Below the pieces are notes generated by a model. That model did no database searches. It had not been told where the DNA came from and was given only the letters and a program-made list of their open reading frames with translations. From positions 868,001-932,000 of the forward strand of contig NZ_JAKCFI010000003.1 in assembly GCF_021412625.1 (NCBI RefSeq): a stretch of DNA of 64,000 nt. Reading direction: 5' to 3'. How positions within the stretch are numbered: position 1 is the stretch's first letter; each line of letters opens with the position of its first letter. Of this stretch, positions 27,226 through 35,656 are shown piece after piece. The DNA is from Myxococcus stipitatus (lineage in GTDB: Bacteria; Myxococcota; Myxococcia; Myxococcales; Myxococcaceae). A program made the position numbers and the translations under genes.

Positions 27226-28233
27226 TCATGGGGCGGGCACCGTGCCCGGGAGCGGGCCCGAGGGGGGACGCATGGGCGCCTGGACGTCCACGGGCACCTG
27301 GGCCAGCGCGTCCGCGTCCACGGAGAGCGACCAGCGCTGCTCCACGCGCGCCAGGTACTCCGCCCACGCGCGCGAGCGCTTCTCGCCCTCCAGCCGCACG
27401 CGCAGCTCCTCGCGCACGTCGTCCAGGGAGAGGTCCAGCGCGGGGCGGCGCGCGCGCAGCTTCAGCACGTGGAAGCCCTTGTCGGTGCGCACCACGCCGC
27501 TGAGGGCGCCGTCCGTCGCCAGCGCGCGTGCCGCGGCGGCCACCTCCGGGCCCTGCTCGCGGGCGAGCGCCTCGTCGGAGAGGAAGCGCAGGTCACCGTC
27601 CAGCGGCGCGGTGCGGGGCTCCTGGCTGTGCTCGCGCGCCAGCCTCCCGAAGCCCTCGAAGTCCAGCGGCGCCAGCGCGCGCGCCTGGGCCAGCAGCGCC
27701 TCCGCCTGGGCGCGCGCGGCGGCCTCCCTCGCCGCGTCGCCCCGGGGCGCGGCGAGGAAGACGTGCGACAGGCGCACCGTCTGGGGGCGCACGAAGTCGT
27801 CGCGGCGCGCGGCGTAGGCCCCCGCGAGCTCGTCCTCGGTGAGGGTGACGGGGGTCTCCTCCAGGCGGGCGCGCATCACCCGCGCGACGAGCGCGCGGCG
27901 CGTGGCCTCGATGACCTCCGGGTCGTCCTGGTAGCCCTGGGCGAGCGCGTCGCGCACCAGCAGGTCGAAGCGGGCCAGCGACTGCGCGTACTCACGGCGG
28001 GGCTGGAGGGGGACGTAGCGCTCGCGCAGCGCGGGGCTCATCTCCAGGAAGCGCCCGCCCAGCTCCTCGGCCGTGAGCGAGTCGCCGTCCCAGCGCGCCA
28101 CGGCCCGCCCGCCCACGCCGCGCGTGTGGCGCAGGTCCATCACCACCTGTCCGGGGGCGACGTCCGCCGGGGCGCGACCGCACGCGGCGGGCGCCAGCAG
28201 GGCGAGGGTGACGAGGCGCGGACTCAGGCTCAT
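27226..28233 (-). CDS. Parvulin-type peptidyl-prolyl isomerase lipoprotein, divergent
   Basis: 335 residues with lipobox PAAC at about residue 18. The region VRLSHVFLAAPRGD to VVRTDKGFHVLKLRARRP is a parvulin domain, with LDGDLRFLSDEAL in place of the usual GGDLGWF motif, so catalytic activity may be reduced. The N-terminal part has the SurA-like helical pattern with more acidic and arginine residues than its paralogues. Third isomerase gene in the row and first of the operon. ATG at 28233 with GGAAG upstream. The C-terminal Pro/Val tail (VDVQAPMRPPSGPLPG) is likely disordered. Confidence 0.85.
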   Translation of the reverse strand: MSLSPRLVTLALLAPAACGRAPADVAPGQVVMDLRHTRGVGGRAVARWDGDSLTAEELGGRFLEMSPALRERYVPLQPRREYAQSLARFDLLVRDALAQGYQDDPEVIEATRRALVARVMRARLEETPVTLTEDELAGAYAARRDDFVRPQTVRLSHVFLAAPRGDAAREAAARAQAEALLAQARALAPLDFEGFGRLAREHSQEPRTAPLDGDLRFLSDEALAREQGPEVAAAARALATDGALSGVVRTDKGFHVLKLRARRPALDLSLDDVREELRVRLEGEKRSRAWAEYLARVEQRWSLSVDADALAQVPVDVQAPMRPPSGPLPGTVPAP

Positions 28234-28303
28234 GGGCAGGGCTTCCCGGTAGCACGGCGGGGGAGGTCGGACAACCCGGGCCGCCCGTCCCCTGTGCGCC
28301 GGC

Positions 28304-29356
28304 TCACGGCCGGGTCGCGTGCGCGGACAGGAACGCCTCCACCAGGGGGAAGATTTCGTCTGGCGCCCGGCGGCCCAGGACCAGGTCCGCGTGCCCGTAG
28401 TCCGCCCCGAAGCCGTGCCCCCGCCCGGCGACGAGGAACTTCACCGGCCCGCCCAGGTGCTCCTTCGCCCGCGCCACCGCCATGGGAGGGGCCAGCAGGT
28501 CCTTGCTCCCCGCCAGCAGGAGCATGGGCGTCCTCACCCCCGCCAGGGCCTCGCGGTAGTCGATGCCGCCGTCATACGACGTGAAGCGGTTGGTGGAGAT
28601 CCACCGCGCGAACTGTCGCCCCACGCCCCCGGAGATGTTGGCGGGCACGTTGGCCAGCGCGCGCCGCACCACGTCCGTCTCCATGTTCTCCGCCAGCATC
28701 ATGTACCGGCTCAGGGGCCCCGGGGGCGCGCCCAGCAGGGCGATGCTGGTCACCCGCCCGGTGGGGATGACCTTGAGCCGCAAGAGCGGCTCCACCTTCT
28801 GGATGAAGGTGCGCAGCCCCGGTTGCACCGCGAAGGTGAAGGGGCTGCCCAGGATGGCCGCCGCCCGCACCGGGGCCTGGGGGTTCTTCGCCAGGTGGGC
28901 GTACAGCATGAGGCCGCCCTTGGAGTGGCCCACCCAGAACACCTCCCTGGCGCCCGTGGACAACACCGTGCGCAACGCCGTGCGCACGTCGTGCTCCGCC
29001 TGGTCATCGAACGTGAAGTCCGAACACTCCCCCGACAACCCCCGGCCCCGCAGCTCCATCACCCACGTCTCGAAGCCCGACCGGGCCAGGTAGCGCGCCA
29101 GGCTGTAGTGCTCGTCGAAGTCCAGGTGGAAGCGGTTGGCGCCCAGCCCATGGCACAGGATGACGGGCTCGGCGTGCCGCCGCTCGCCCCGGGCGTGGTA
29201 GCGGCCCAGGGCGATCGCCGCGCCATCGTCCGTGGGGACCCGGTACAGCTCGTCCGGGCGGAATGTCAGCGTCAGCAGGCCTTCGCGGCCTCGCGCCATC
29301 GTCCGCGAGAAGAGGTCCGCCATCCGCCCCAGCCGCGCCACCGGTCTGCGTGTCAC
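28304..29356 (-). CDS. Alpha/beta-fold hydrolase
   Basis: 350 residues. Oxyanion loop VILCHGLGAN, nucleophile elbow VGHSKGG (Ser), acid D in LLLAGSKDLLAP and histidine in ADYGHADLVLG give a full catalytic triad. The pattern LRGRGLSGE after the second strand is like lipases and polyhydroxyalkanoate-depolymerase-type esterases. It would hydrolyse an ester, possibly a lipid. There is no signal peptide. The GTG at 29356 gives the longest form, but GGAGGG sits too close to it; the ATG at 29323 (MADLFSR) is a reasonable alternative. Divergent from a CBS-domain gene. Confidence 0.87.
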   Translation of the reverse strand: MTRRPVARLGRMADLFSRTMARGREGLLTLTFRPDELYRVPTDDGAAIALGRYHARGERRHAEPVILCHGLGANRFHLDFDEHYSLARYLARSGFETWVMELRGRGLSGECSDFTFDDQAEHDVRTALRTVLSTGAREVFWVGHSKGGLMLYAHLAKNPQAPVRAAAILGSPFTFAVQPGLRTFIQKVEPLLRLKVIPTGRVTSIALLGAPPGPLSRYMMLAENMETDVVRRALANVPANISGGVGRQFARWISTNRFTSYDGGIDYREALAGVRTPMLLLAGSKDLLAPPMAVARAKEHLGGPVKFLVAGRGHGFGADYGHADLVLGRRAPDEIFPLVEAFLSAHATRP

Positions 29357-29469
29357 CCCTCCATCCTAAGCCGGTCCCCGGGGGGATGCCTCGTTCAATG
29401 CTGGGCATGCATCCCTGGCGGCAGGGCGGTTGCAGGGAGGAGGGCTCCAATCGGTCAGGAGGTCAGCGG

Positions 29470-29781
29470 ATGCGACGGAACAGGGCACTCAAGGAGGCGT
29501 GGTCATCCTTCATTGCCACCGTTTTTCCCACAGATACCCTCTTTCGGGCCTTGAGGGTCATGGAGCGTCACCAGGTGGGGGTGGTGGGGGTGGTGGGTGA
29601 GCACGGCGGGTTGCTGGGGGTGATCAGCGAGCAGCACATCCTGGCGGCGTGGGGGGTAGATCCGCTGGCGCCGGTGTCGGCGGTGATGGCGAGGGTGGGG
29701 GTGCCAGGCGGGCGGCTGGGCTCCCGGTGGCCGCGCTTCTGCCTGCGGGGGCGTGGGCATGGCGGGGCTCGGACGGGGTGA
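29470..29781 (+). CDS. Short CBS-domain protein, apparently truncated
   Basis: 103 residues. ATG at 29470 behind a good AGGAGG site. Residues about 15-60 form one CBS motif (TVFPTDTLFRALRVMERHQV, then GLLGVISEQHILAAWG). A second motif starts (APVSAVMARVGVPGG) but breaks down into an arginine/glycine tail. CBS domains normally work as pairs that bind adenosyl ligands, so this half-pair is probably non-functional alone or dimerises. I found no continuation of the second CBS motif in the other two frames. The N-terminal part is lower in G+C than its surroundings. Confidence 0.6.
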   Translation: MRRNRALKEAWSSFIATVFPTDTLFRALRVMERHQVGVVGVVGEHGGLLGVISEQHILAAWGVDPLAPVSAVMARVGVPGGRLGSRWPRFCLRGRGHGGARTG

Positions 29782-29817
29782 GACGCGGTCCGGGGCGGGC
29801 GGTACAGTGCGCGGGCC

Positions 29818-30105
29818 GTGTCGGATGCCCCTGCCCGTTGGACCGTCTACATGCTGCGCTGCCGCGATGGCTCCCTGTACACCGGAGCCACCAACGACCT
29901 GGAGCGCCGGGTCGCCACCCACGGCAAGGGGCGCGGCGCGGCCTACACGCGGGCGCGGCTTCCCGTCACGCTGGTCTGGAGCGAGGCCGCGGAAGACCGG
30001 AGCGCGGCCCTCCGCAGGGAAGCCGCCATCAAGCGCCTGACTCGCGGGGACAAGCTGCTGCTGGTGGCCTCCGCGACTGCGAAAACGGCACGTCGTCGTC
30101 GCTGA
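29818..30105 (+). CDS. GIY-YIG domain protein (UPF0213 type)
   Basis: 95 residues covering a single GIY-YIG nuclease fold: WTVYMLRCRDGSLYTGATND (GIY and YIG strands), LERRVATHGKGRGAAYTRAR (catalytic arginine region) and a later RREAAIKRL helix with the conserved glutamate. Stand-alone proteins of this size act on DNA, perhaps in repair; the E. coli relative is YhbQ. The GTG at 29818 is chosen because the first beta-strand needs residues before the first internal ATG. The ribosome site is weak. Confidence 0.88.
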   Translation: MSDAPARWTVYMLRCRDGSLYTGATNDLERRVATHGKGRGAAYTRARLPVTLVWSEAAEDRSAALRREAAIKRLTRGDKLLLVASATAKTARRRR

Positions 30106-30274
30106 CGGACGCGCCCCACGTCATACCGGCGTCCGGGGATGACCGTTGATGGGAGACCGTTCGCGTCGCGAACTGACTTCCATCGTGGAAATCAGCCGGA
30201 ATTGTCGGGGGCTCCCGATACCCGGAAGGAGGGTCACTCGTTACGGTGAAACCAATCTTCGCAGGGGGCAGTCC

Positions 30275-30649
30275 ATGCTTCGGTCGCATCCGGGAGTCCT
30301 CGTCGCACTGGCCATCTCCTTCCTCGGGTCGGCGTGCGACGGGACGGTCAATCATCCTCCCGAGGTCAAGGCGGGGCCGCGGGCGAACACCCTCTCGGCG
30401 AAGCCCGGAGAGGTCCTCCAGCTGGTCCTGGAGGTGCAGGACCCGGATGGCGACGACCTGGAGTACCACTGGAGCCAGTTCCCCGAGGACCCGGCTGGGC
30501 GCTTCAGCGACCCCGGCGCACGCGCGCCCACCTGGACGGCGCCGCACGTGGATCGCCCGACGACGTTCGTGCTGCAGGTGAACGTGCTCGACAACGAGGG
30601 GGGCGGGGTGCTCGGCACCGTGCCGTCCGTGCTGGTCGAGGTCCCCTGA
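30275..30649 (+). CDS. PKD/Ig-like domain lipoprotein
   Basis: 124 residues. Signal peptide with lipobox GSAC (Cys about 22), then one Ig-like domain of the PKD type, seen from NHPPEVKAGPRA, LQLVLEVQDPDGDDLEYHWS and FVLQVNVLDNEGG. Such domains mediate binding or act as spacers on secreted proteins; as a lone domain the role is unknown. ATG at 30275 has AGGGGG about seven bases upstream. Convergent with the next gene, nine bases away. Confidence 0.8.
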   Translation: MLRSHPGVLVALAISFLGSACDGTVNHPPEVKAGPRANTLSAKPGEVLQLVLEVQDPDGDDLEYHWSQFPEDPAGRFSDPGARAPTWTAPHVDRPTTFVLQVNVLDNEGGGVLGTVPSVLVEVP

Positions 30650-30658
30650 GCGTGGGCC

Positions 30659-30973
30659 TCAGGCCGGCGTCTGCGTCGCCGCGGGCGGCGGGGAGGACGG
30701 CGGCCGCGCCTGCGCCTTCTTCTTCATCCGCAGGGTGAACAGGACGCCCAGCACCAGGAAGACGACGGCGCCGATGCCCGCGCCGATGACCTGCCAGGTG
30801 AGCAGCTGCGAGGTGACGTTGCGCACCACCTCCGGGAGGTTGCACATCGTCTGGGTGGCCAGCGGCGTCTCGTTGTACCAGCCGATGGCGTGAGGCCCCA
30901 CCCAGGAGGCGACGAGGGCCCCCAGCAGCGTCCCCGCGAGGACGAAGGTGAGCAGCGTCTTGGCGGTGTTCAT
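30659..30973 (-). CDS. Small two-helix membrane protein
   Basis: 104 residues, unknown function. Two predicted membrane helices (TLLTFVLAGTLLGALVASWV and VIGAGIGAVVFLVLGVLFTL) flank a periplasmic loop of about 30 residues with a single cysteine (TMCNLPEVV). A basic KKKAQAR and a Pro-rich tail follow on the inside. ATG at 30973 with GAGGAG eight bases upstream. It has no clear operon partner. Confidence 0.7.
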   Translation of the reverse strand: MNTAKTLLTFVLAGTLLGALVASWVGPHAIGWYNETPLATQTMCNLPEVVRNVTSQLLTWQVIGAGIGAVVFLVLGVLFTLRMKKKAQARPPSSPPPAATQTPA

Positions 30974-31061
30974 TGCGGGTCTCCTCGGCTGGCGGCCGTC
31001 GGGCCGTCCTTAATATGCGCACGGGGCCCTGTCCAAGCGGGGAACGTGTTAAGGGAGGGGC

Positions 31062-31340
31062 GTGCCGCTGCTCCCGCTCGCCATCCTGTCCGGCCTCATC
31101 GCGCTGGTGTGCGCCGCCTTCCTCGTCCTCCATGCCTTCCGCCGGAGCGTGGGCACCGGGGTGATGGTGCTGCTCATCCCCTGCTACGTCTTCTTCTACG
31201 CCTTCAGCCAGTTCGAGCACCGCCGCAAGGGGCTCATCGTCTCCGGCTTCATGGCGTGCACCGTGCTCGCCGCGGTGTTCCTGGGGCTGGGCGCGCATGG
31301 GCTGGCCGTGTTGACCGCTCGCCCGCCGCCGGTCTTCTGA
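31062..31340 (+). CDS. Small three-helix membrane protein
   Basis: 92 residues of unknown function with three membrane helices (ILSGLIALVCAAFLVLHAF, GVMVLLIPCYVFFYAFSQF, SGFMACTVLAAVFLGLGAHG). The loop FEHRRKGL is positively charged and probably cytoplasmic. GTG start at 31062 with GGGAGGGG directly upstream. 43 bases precede the first of two B-box-like genes, so the three may be co-transcribed. Confidence 0.7.
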   Translation: MPLLPLAILSGLIALVCAAFLVLHAFRRSVGTGVMVLLIPCYVFFYAFSQFEHRRKGLIVSGFMACTVLAAVFLGLGAHGLAVLTARPPPVF

Positions 31341-31363
31341 CTCGCGCCGAGGGGCCGCGCCGC

Positions 31364-31920
31364 CTGGGACGCGTGGGGGACCTTTGACACAGACGACGCC
31401 GAGCACGGCGGCCCGGTGCGCCGGCCACCCGGACATCCTCGCCGTGGTGACCTGCGCGCGCTGCGGCGGCTTCCTGTGCGGCGAGTGCATGGAGCTGATG
31501 GAGGAGGCGCCCTACTGCAAGGCCTGCCTGGACCTGCTGACGCTGCAGCGCCCCCCTTCGCGGATGCTCGCGTCGGTGCGCAAGCTGGGGGTGCTGCTGT
31601 GGCCGTGCGGCTTCGTGTTTCCCCCGCTGTCGTTGGTGCTGGGCGTGGCGTGCCTCGTGCTCTCGGCGAAGGAGCTGCGGCGCTTCCAGCAGGGAGACCT
31701 CTCCTGGACGGGGCTGGCGCTGGCGAGGAGCGGCCGTCGCGTGGGCTGGTTCAACCTGGGGTCGACGGCCTGCGCGCTGCTTCTCTGGGCCTACCTGGCG
31801 GTCATCGCCTAGCTGGGACGCAGGGGGGACCCTTGACGCAGACGACTCCGAGCACGGCGGCGCGGTGCTCCAGCCACCCGGACATCCTCGCCGTGGCGAC
31901 CTGCGCGCGCTGCGGTGGCT
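31364..31920 (+). repeat. Tandem gene duplication with a 449-base period
   Basis: The stretch from 31364 (CTGGGACGC) recurs from 31813 with an offset of 449 bases and includes the upstream spacer, ribosome site, TTG start and about 90 coding bases at high identity. The duplication therefore included expression signals and not just the coding part. Confidence 0.75.
31384..31812 (+). CDS. B-box-like zinc-binding membrane protein, copy 1
   Basis: 142 residues. The N-terminal 50 residues hold CAGHPDILAVVTCARCGGFLCGEC and CKAC, a C-x2-H/C-x2-C/C-x2-C arrangement like B-box zinc fingers. Two membrane helices follow (CGFVFPPLSLVLGVACLVL and LGSTACALLLWAYLAV), separated by a basic loop with conserved ELRRFQQGD. 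It starts at a TTG (31384) behind GGGGGA. The next gene is a tandem copy with the same TTG and ribosome site. A membrane adaptor using a zinc finger for protein contacts is a guess. Confidence 0.78.
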   Translation: MTQTTPSTAARCAGHPDILAVVTCARCGGFLCGECMELMEEAPYCKACLDLLTLQRPPSRMLASVRKLGVLLWPCGFVFPPLSLVLGVACLVLSAKELRRFQQGDLSWTGLALARSGRRVGWFNLGSTACALLLWAYLAVIA

Positions 31921-32270
31921 TCTCGTGTGGCGAGTGTCTGGACCTGCTCGAGGAGCAGCCCCACTGCGGCGCGTGCGTGGCCGTCCTGACGCGGGAGGAG
32001 GCTCCGTCCCGGGGCGTCGGGGTGGCGCGCAAGCTCGGGGTGCTGGGGATGATGCTCATCCCTTGCTCCATCGTGATTCCCGTCCTGCCGCTGGTGCTGG
32101 GCGGCACCAGCCTGGTGCTGGCGAAGCAGGAGCTGGGGCGCATCCAGCGCGGGGAGCGCTCGCGGGCGGGGCTCGAGCTGGCGCGGGAGGCCCAGGCCAT
32201 GGCCTGGCTCAACCTGGGCGTCCTGGCCGCCTCCCTCGTGCTCTGGGCCGTGCTCGTCGTCGCCAGCTGA
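31833..32270 (+). CDS. B-box-like zinc-binding membrane protein, copy 2
   Basis: 145 residues, a tandem duplicate of the preceding gene. The N-terminus CSSHPDILAVATCARCGGF is nearly identical to copy 1, while the membrane part has diverged (LIPCSIVIPVLPLVLGG, LGVLAASLVLWAVLVV). All zinc-ligand positions are kept. It starts at TTG 31833 behind GGGGGGAC. Conservation of the zinc finger with drift in the helices suggests the soluble part meets a common partner. Convergent with queE, nine bases away. Confidence 0.78.
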   Translation: MTQTTPSTAARCSSHPDILAVATCARCGGFSCGECLDLLEEQPHCGACVAVLTREEAPSRGVGVARKLGVLGMMLIPCSIVIPVLPLVLGGTSLVLAKQELGRIQRGERSRAGLELAREAQAMAWLNLGVLAASLVLWAVLVVAS

Positions 32271-32279
32271 CCCGCGGGC

Positions 32280-32972
32280 TCACACGCCCCGGGCGTTCGG
32301 GTCCCAGAGGTACTTGTGCATCTGGAGCTGGAAGCGCACCGGGAGCCGGTCCTCGATGGCCCACTCCGCCAGCTCGCGCGGGTGCAGCTTGTCGAAGACG
32401 GTGGAGAACAGCAGGGCGAAGGGCCGCTGCGCCAGCCGGTGCTCGGTGATGAGCGCGCGCGCCCAGTCGTAGTCCTCGCGCGAGCCGATGACGAACTTCA
32501 TCTCGTCGCGCGCGTTCATGGACTCGAAGTTGCGGAAGTCGTTGCGGTCGCACTCGCCGGACGAGGGCGTCTTCATGTCCACGATTTTGTGGACGGCCGG
32601 CGGCACGAGGCGCACGTCGATGGCGCCGCTGGTCTCCAGCAGTACGGTGAGCCCCTCGGCGAGCAGCGCCTCCATGAGCGGGTAGACGCCGGGTTGGAGC
32701 AGCGGCTCGCCGCCGGTGATTTCGACGCGGGGCGTGCGCTGGGCCAGTACCTGGGCCACGACGTCCGCGTTCTTCATGCGTTTGCCGCCGTGGAAGGCGA
32801 ACTCGCTGTCGCAGTACGTGCAGCGCAGATGGCAGCCGGTGAGGCGCACGAAGCCACACAGCAGGCCCGCGTGCGAGGACTCCCCCTGGAGCGAGAGGTA
32901 GATTTCCTTCACCACCACGGAGTCGGCGGAGGGGACGAGGCGGGGCTCGATGCGGGGACGCGCGGCGGGCAT
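32280..32972 (-). CDS. queE: 7-carboxy-7-deazaguanine synthase
   Basis: 230-residue radical SAM enzyme that contracts 6-carboxytetrahydropterin to 7-carboxy-7-deazaguanine on the route to queuosine. The signature C-x3-C-x2-C is in TGCHLRCTYCDSEF, preceded by VKEIYLSLQGESSHAG, the QueE N-terminal motif, and followed by VEITGGEPLLQ. I use the ATG at 32972, giving a length close to E. coli QueE (223); an ATG at 33047 would add 25 residues. Other queuosine genes are not in the window. Confidence 0.92.
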   Translation of the reverse strand: MPAARPRIEPRLVPSADSVVVKEIYLSLQGESSHAGLLCGFVRLTGCHLRCTYCDSEFAFHGGKRMKNADVVAQVLAQRTPRVEITGGEPLLQPGVYPLMEALLAEGLTVLLETSGAIDVRLVPPAVHKIVDMKTPSSGECDRNDFRNFESMNARDEMKFVIGSREDYDWARALITEHRLAQRPFALLFSTVFDKLHPRELAEWAIEDRLPVRFQLQMHKYLWDPNARGV

Positions 32973-33098
32973 GGCTTCTTCGTGCGACAGGGGGAGAATC
33001 GCCGCTTCAACCCCAGTCGACCCGGCGAGGTCAAGCAGGGAGCGCATGGCGCCGTCCGGGCGAGGCGGGCCCCGGCCGCCTCCCCGGCGTGTCCCCCC

Positions 33099-34001
33099 TC
33101 ACGTCCCGGTGGGCGGGGACTCCGGCGAGCGGTGGTGCACGGGGCACGTCCGGGGGAAGGTGCCCAGCTTCTCCACGTCGTAGCCCTGGGGGTAGGTGCG
33201 GACGTTGGGCAGGTGACGGCCGTAGAGCGGCTCCTCCCGAGGGGACAGGAAGTAGCGCACGAACTTCCCGCGCAGCTTGAGCGCGGCGCGGGACACGAAG
33301 CGGCTGAGCCCGGAGGGGCGCTCGTAGCGGAAGGCGTCCAGCAGGAAGTCCTCCATCAGCGAGCGCGCGAACAGCCGCACCAGCCGCTTGGGCGCGCGGT
33401 TCGAGGGCGGGAAGGTGGTGAGCAGCTCCAGCGTGGCGTCCGCCACCGCCCGCGCGCGGTCGTCGTAGGCGAAGTTGCGCGCCTCGTAGTCATCCATGAG
33501 CGTGGCGAACGCCGCGTAGGTCTCCGGGATGTCGCGGATGCCCATGTGGCGGCCCACCTCGCGGTAGTAGCGCGTCCAGGCCTCCACCTCGTGCGGGGTG
33601 AGGGGACGCCAGCCGTATTGCGCGAGCCAGCGCACGGGCGTCACCACGAAGGTGGAGAGCACGTAGCGCATGTCGTCGTTGGAGATGTCGTAGGCGCCGT
33701 GCATCTGGTTCATGCGCCGGAAGGCGGCCCGCCCCTGCTGGCTGGCCATGCCGTGCTCGAGGATGGTGTCGAGGATGAGCACCGTGTCGTCGTAGCGCTT
33801 CTGGGTGCGCGCGGTGAACTCGCCCGTCTCGTGCAGCAGCACGCCGATGCTCGGCACCGCGTAGGTGCGGAACAGGGCGAAGCTGAGCGCCTGGTTGATG
33901 TCCCAGGGGAACTCCTGGGTGCCGAGGAGGCGGACGATCTCCTCGTGCTGCGTCGTGGCGTCGAGGCGGTCGGTACGGTCTCGGAGCGCGAAGCGATTCA
34001 T
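33099..34001 (-). CDS. Oxygenase MpaB family protein (DUF2236)
   Basis: 300 residues, predicted mostly helical, no signal. Features of the DUF2236/MpaB group: FRTYAVPSIGVLLHETGEFT, RRMNQMHGAYDISNDDMRYV (histidine and arginine near the haem pocket), and TPVRWLAQYGWRPLTPHE. Members include the latex-clearing protein Lcp and putative haem-dependent oxygenases. Substrate unknown. ATG at 34001 has a strong AGGAAGG site. It lies 76 bases after nudC on the same strand. Confidence 0.8.
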   Translation of the reverse strand: MNRFALRDRTDRLDATTQHEEIVRLLGTQEFPWDINQALSFALFRTYAVPSIGVLLHETGEFTARTQKRYDDTVLILDTILEHGMASQQGRAAFRRMNQMHGAYDISNDDMRYVLSTFVVTPVRWLAQYGWRPLTPHEVEAWTRYYREVGRHMGIRDIPETYAAFATLMDDYEARNFAYDDRARAVADATLELLTTFPPSNRAPKRLVRLFARSLMEDFLLDAFRYERPSGLSRFVSRAALKLRGKFVRYFLSPREEPLYGRHLPNVRTYPQGYDVEKLGTFPRTCPVHHRSPESPPTGT

Positions 34002-34077
34002 CCGGCACCTTCCTGGGAGGGGTCGACCCGGGGGAGCCTAGCGCAGCTTCCGCCGCGGTGCGGCGTAGGTGGGGCGC

Positions 34078-34917
34078 TCAGCTCCCTTGCGGGCCGGCCT
34101 TCACCCGGTCGACGAAGGCGTCGATGAGGTGACGGGCGATGCTCAGCCGGGGAGGGATGGGGGGCAGGGCGTCCGGGTGGAACCAGTCGGCCTCGACGAT
34201 CTCCTTCCCGTCCACGTGGAGCTCGCCGCCCGCGTATTCGGCGGTGAAGCCCACCATGAGCGAGCGCCCGAAGGGCCAGGGCTGCGAGCCGAAGTACCGG
34301 ATGTTCTTCACGTCGACGCCGACCTCTTCCTTCACCTCGCGGGTGACGCACTCCTCCAGCGACTCCCCGGCGTCGACGAAGCCGGCCAGGGTGCTGAACA
34401 TGGGCATGGGGAGGGTGGCGTTGCGCGCCAGCAGCATCCTGTCGCCGTGCGTGACCAGGACGATCATCGCGGGGGAGATGCGCGGGTAGAACGGCGTGCG
34501 GTCCACCGGGCAGCGGCGGGCGCGCTCGCCGGGGACCAGCTGCGTGGGCTGGCCGCAGCGGCCGCAGAAGCGGTGGGTGACGTCCCACTCCGCGATGGCG
34601 AGCGCGCGCCCGGCGATGGCGAAGCGCGCCTCGTCCAGCCGGTTGTAGAGGGTGCGCGCGGGCACCAGCTTGCCGCCGTCGGGAGGCGTGAAGCCCTCCG
34701 GGGGCAGGGGCGCGGCGTAGCAGTCCACGCCCTCCAGCGCGCCCAGGTAGTGGGCCTGGGCGGCCAGCTCCGGGAAGGCCGCGCCGGTCGGGAGACTGAT
34801 GGCGCCGTCGCGCTCCAGCACGAGCAGCTCCAGGCCGCGCGCGAGGAAGAGGAGGGCACCGTCCCGGGGACGGTCGGGGGGCTCGTGGCTGGGGACGAAG
34901 AGGGGCGCGGGGCTCAC
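34078..34917 (-). CDS. nudC: NAD(+) diphosphatase (NudC type)
   Basis: 279 residues. A zinc ribbon (CGRCGQPT and RRCPVDRT, the last position Asp instead of Cys) precedes the Nudix box GFVDAGESLEECVTREVKEE, complete with R-E-x2-E-E. SQPWPFGRSLM is the motif that marks NADH/NAD-cap hydrolases in this family. It cleaves NAD(H) and may remove NAD caps from RNA. GTG start at 34917. One zinc ligand is changed from cysteine to aspartate (C-P-V-D), so metal binding may be weaker. Confidence 0.92.
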   Translation of the reverse strand: MSPAPLFVPSHEPPDRPRDGALLFLARGLELLVLERDGAISLPTGAAFPELAAQAHYLGALEGVDCYAAPLPPEGFTPPDGGKLVPARTLYNRLDEARFAIAGRALAIAEWDVTHRFCGRCGQPTQLVPGERARRCPVDRTPFYPRISPAMIVLVTHGDRMLLARNATLPMPMFSTLAGFVDAGESLEECVTREVKEEVGVDVKNIRYFGSQPWPFGRSLMVGFTAEYAGGELHVDGKEIVEADWFHPDALPPIPPRLSIARHLIDAFVDRVKAGPQGS

Positions 34918-35044
34918 GCGGCCACCTTAACGGTCCCGGGCCACGGGCGCAGGCCCCGTTTGCTTCACGGCGAGGCCGGCTGGGCTCGCGGTGTGCGCGA
35001 CGAACTCTCGACGGGACAGGGACATGGTGGGCGCCTCGGGGGCT

Positions 35045-35563
35045 TCAGCGGGTGCGCCGGCCCGCGAGCAGGCCGTCCAGGGTGAGCCGGGCATCGGACG
35101 CGCGCGAGAGCAGGACGAAGTAGGCGAGCGCGTAGAGCAGCTGGAGGCCCACGGTGTTCCACTGCTGCCGCAGCGACTCGCCGAAGGTGAGCATCGCGAT
35201 GAGGGCCCCGCCCGCCACCAGCGCGAGCCGCAGCCGCAGCCCGAGCAGGATGAGCAGCCCCACCGCCAGCTCGACGAAGGGGAGAACCAGGGCGAAGGGG
35301 CGCACCGTCCACTCCGGCAGGGGCGTGCCGGTGAAGCCCTGGACGAGGCTGTCCGCGAAGGCGCCCGGCGCGGCCACGCGCACCAGCCCGTGCGTCAGGA
35401 TGTTCAGCCCCAGCACGAGGCGCAGCACGCCATGCGCGAGCTGACGGTCGTCGAGGGCGGACACGCGAGCGGCCGTGCGCTCGGCGCGGGACTGCGCTTC
35501 GGGGGGCTCCAGGTGGGCGGCGGTCGGGGTTCGGGGCTGCAAGGCATCCTCCCTGCTCGCCAT
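35045..35563 (-). CDS. DoxX family membrane protein
   Basis: 172 residues with four helices, in the order typical of DoxX: LRLVLGLNILTHGLVRV, FALVLPFVELAVGLLILLG, LRLALVAGGALIAMLTF and LQLLYALAYFVLL. Charged N-terminal tail of about 45 residues. DoxX-type proteins work in thiol or oxidative-stress related membrane processes. Divergent from the LysR gene with 117 bases between, so that regulator probably controls it. The start is uncertain: ATG 35563 is used, but a TTG 27 bases downstream with AGGGAGG is a better-spaced option. Confidence 0.8.
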   Translation of the reverse strand: MASREDALQPRTPTAAHLEPPEAQSRAERTAARVSALDDRQLAHGVLRLVLGLNILTHGLVRVAAPGAFADSLVQGFTGTPLPEWTVRPFALVLPFVELAVGLLILLGLRLRLALVAGGALIAMLTFGESLRQQWNTVGLQLLYALAYFVLLSRASDARLTLDGLLAGRRTR

Positions 35564-35656
35564 GGCGAGCACAGGTCCGGCGCGGGGAGCGCGCCGTCAC
35601 GTGTCCCTGAATGCGCCACCCCAGGACGCCTTGAACAGGCGCGGCGGATGCACGAC

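Noticed and set aside
29700..29800. Possible frameshift continuing the CBS protein
   Set aside because: Neither alternative frame shows any second-CBS motif, so a simple frameshift does not restore it.
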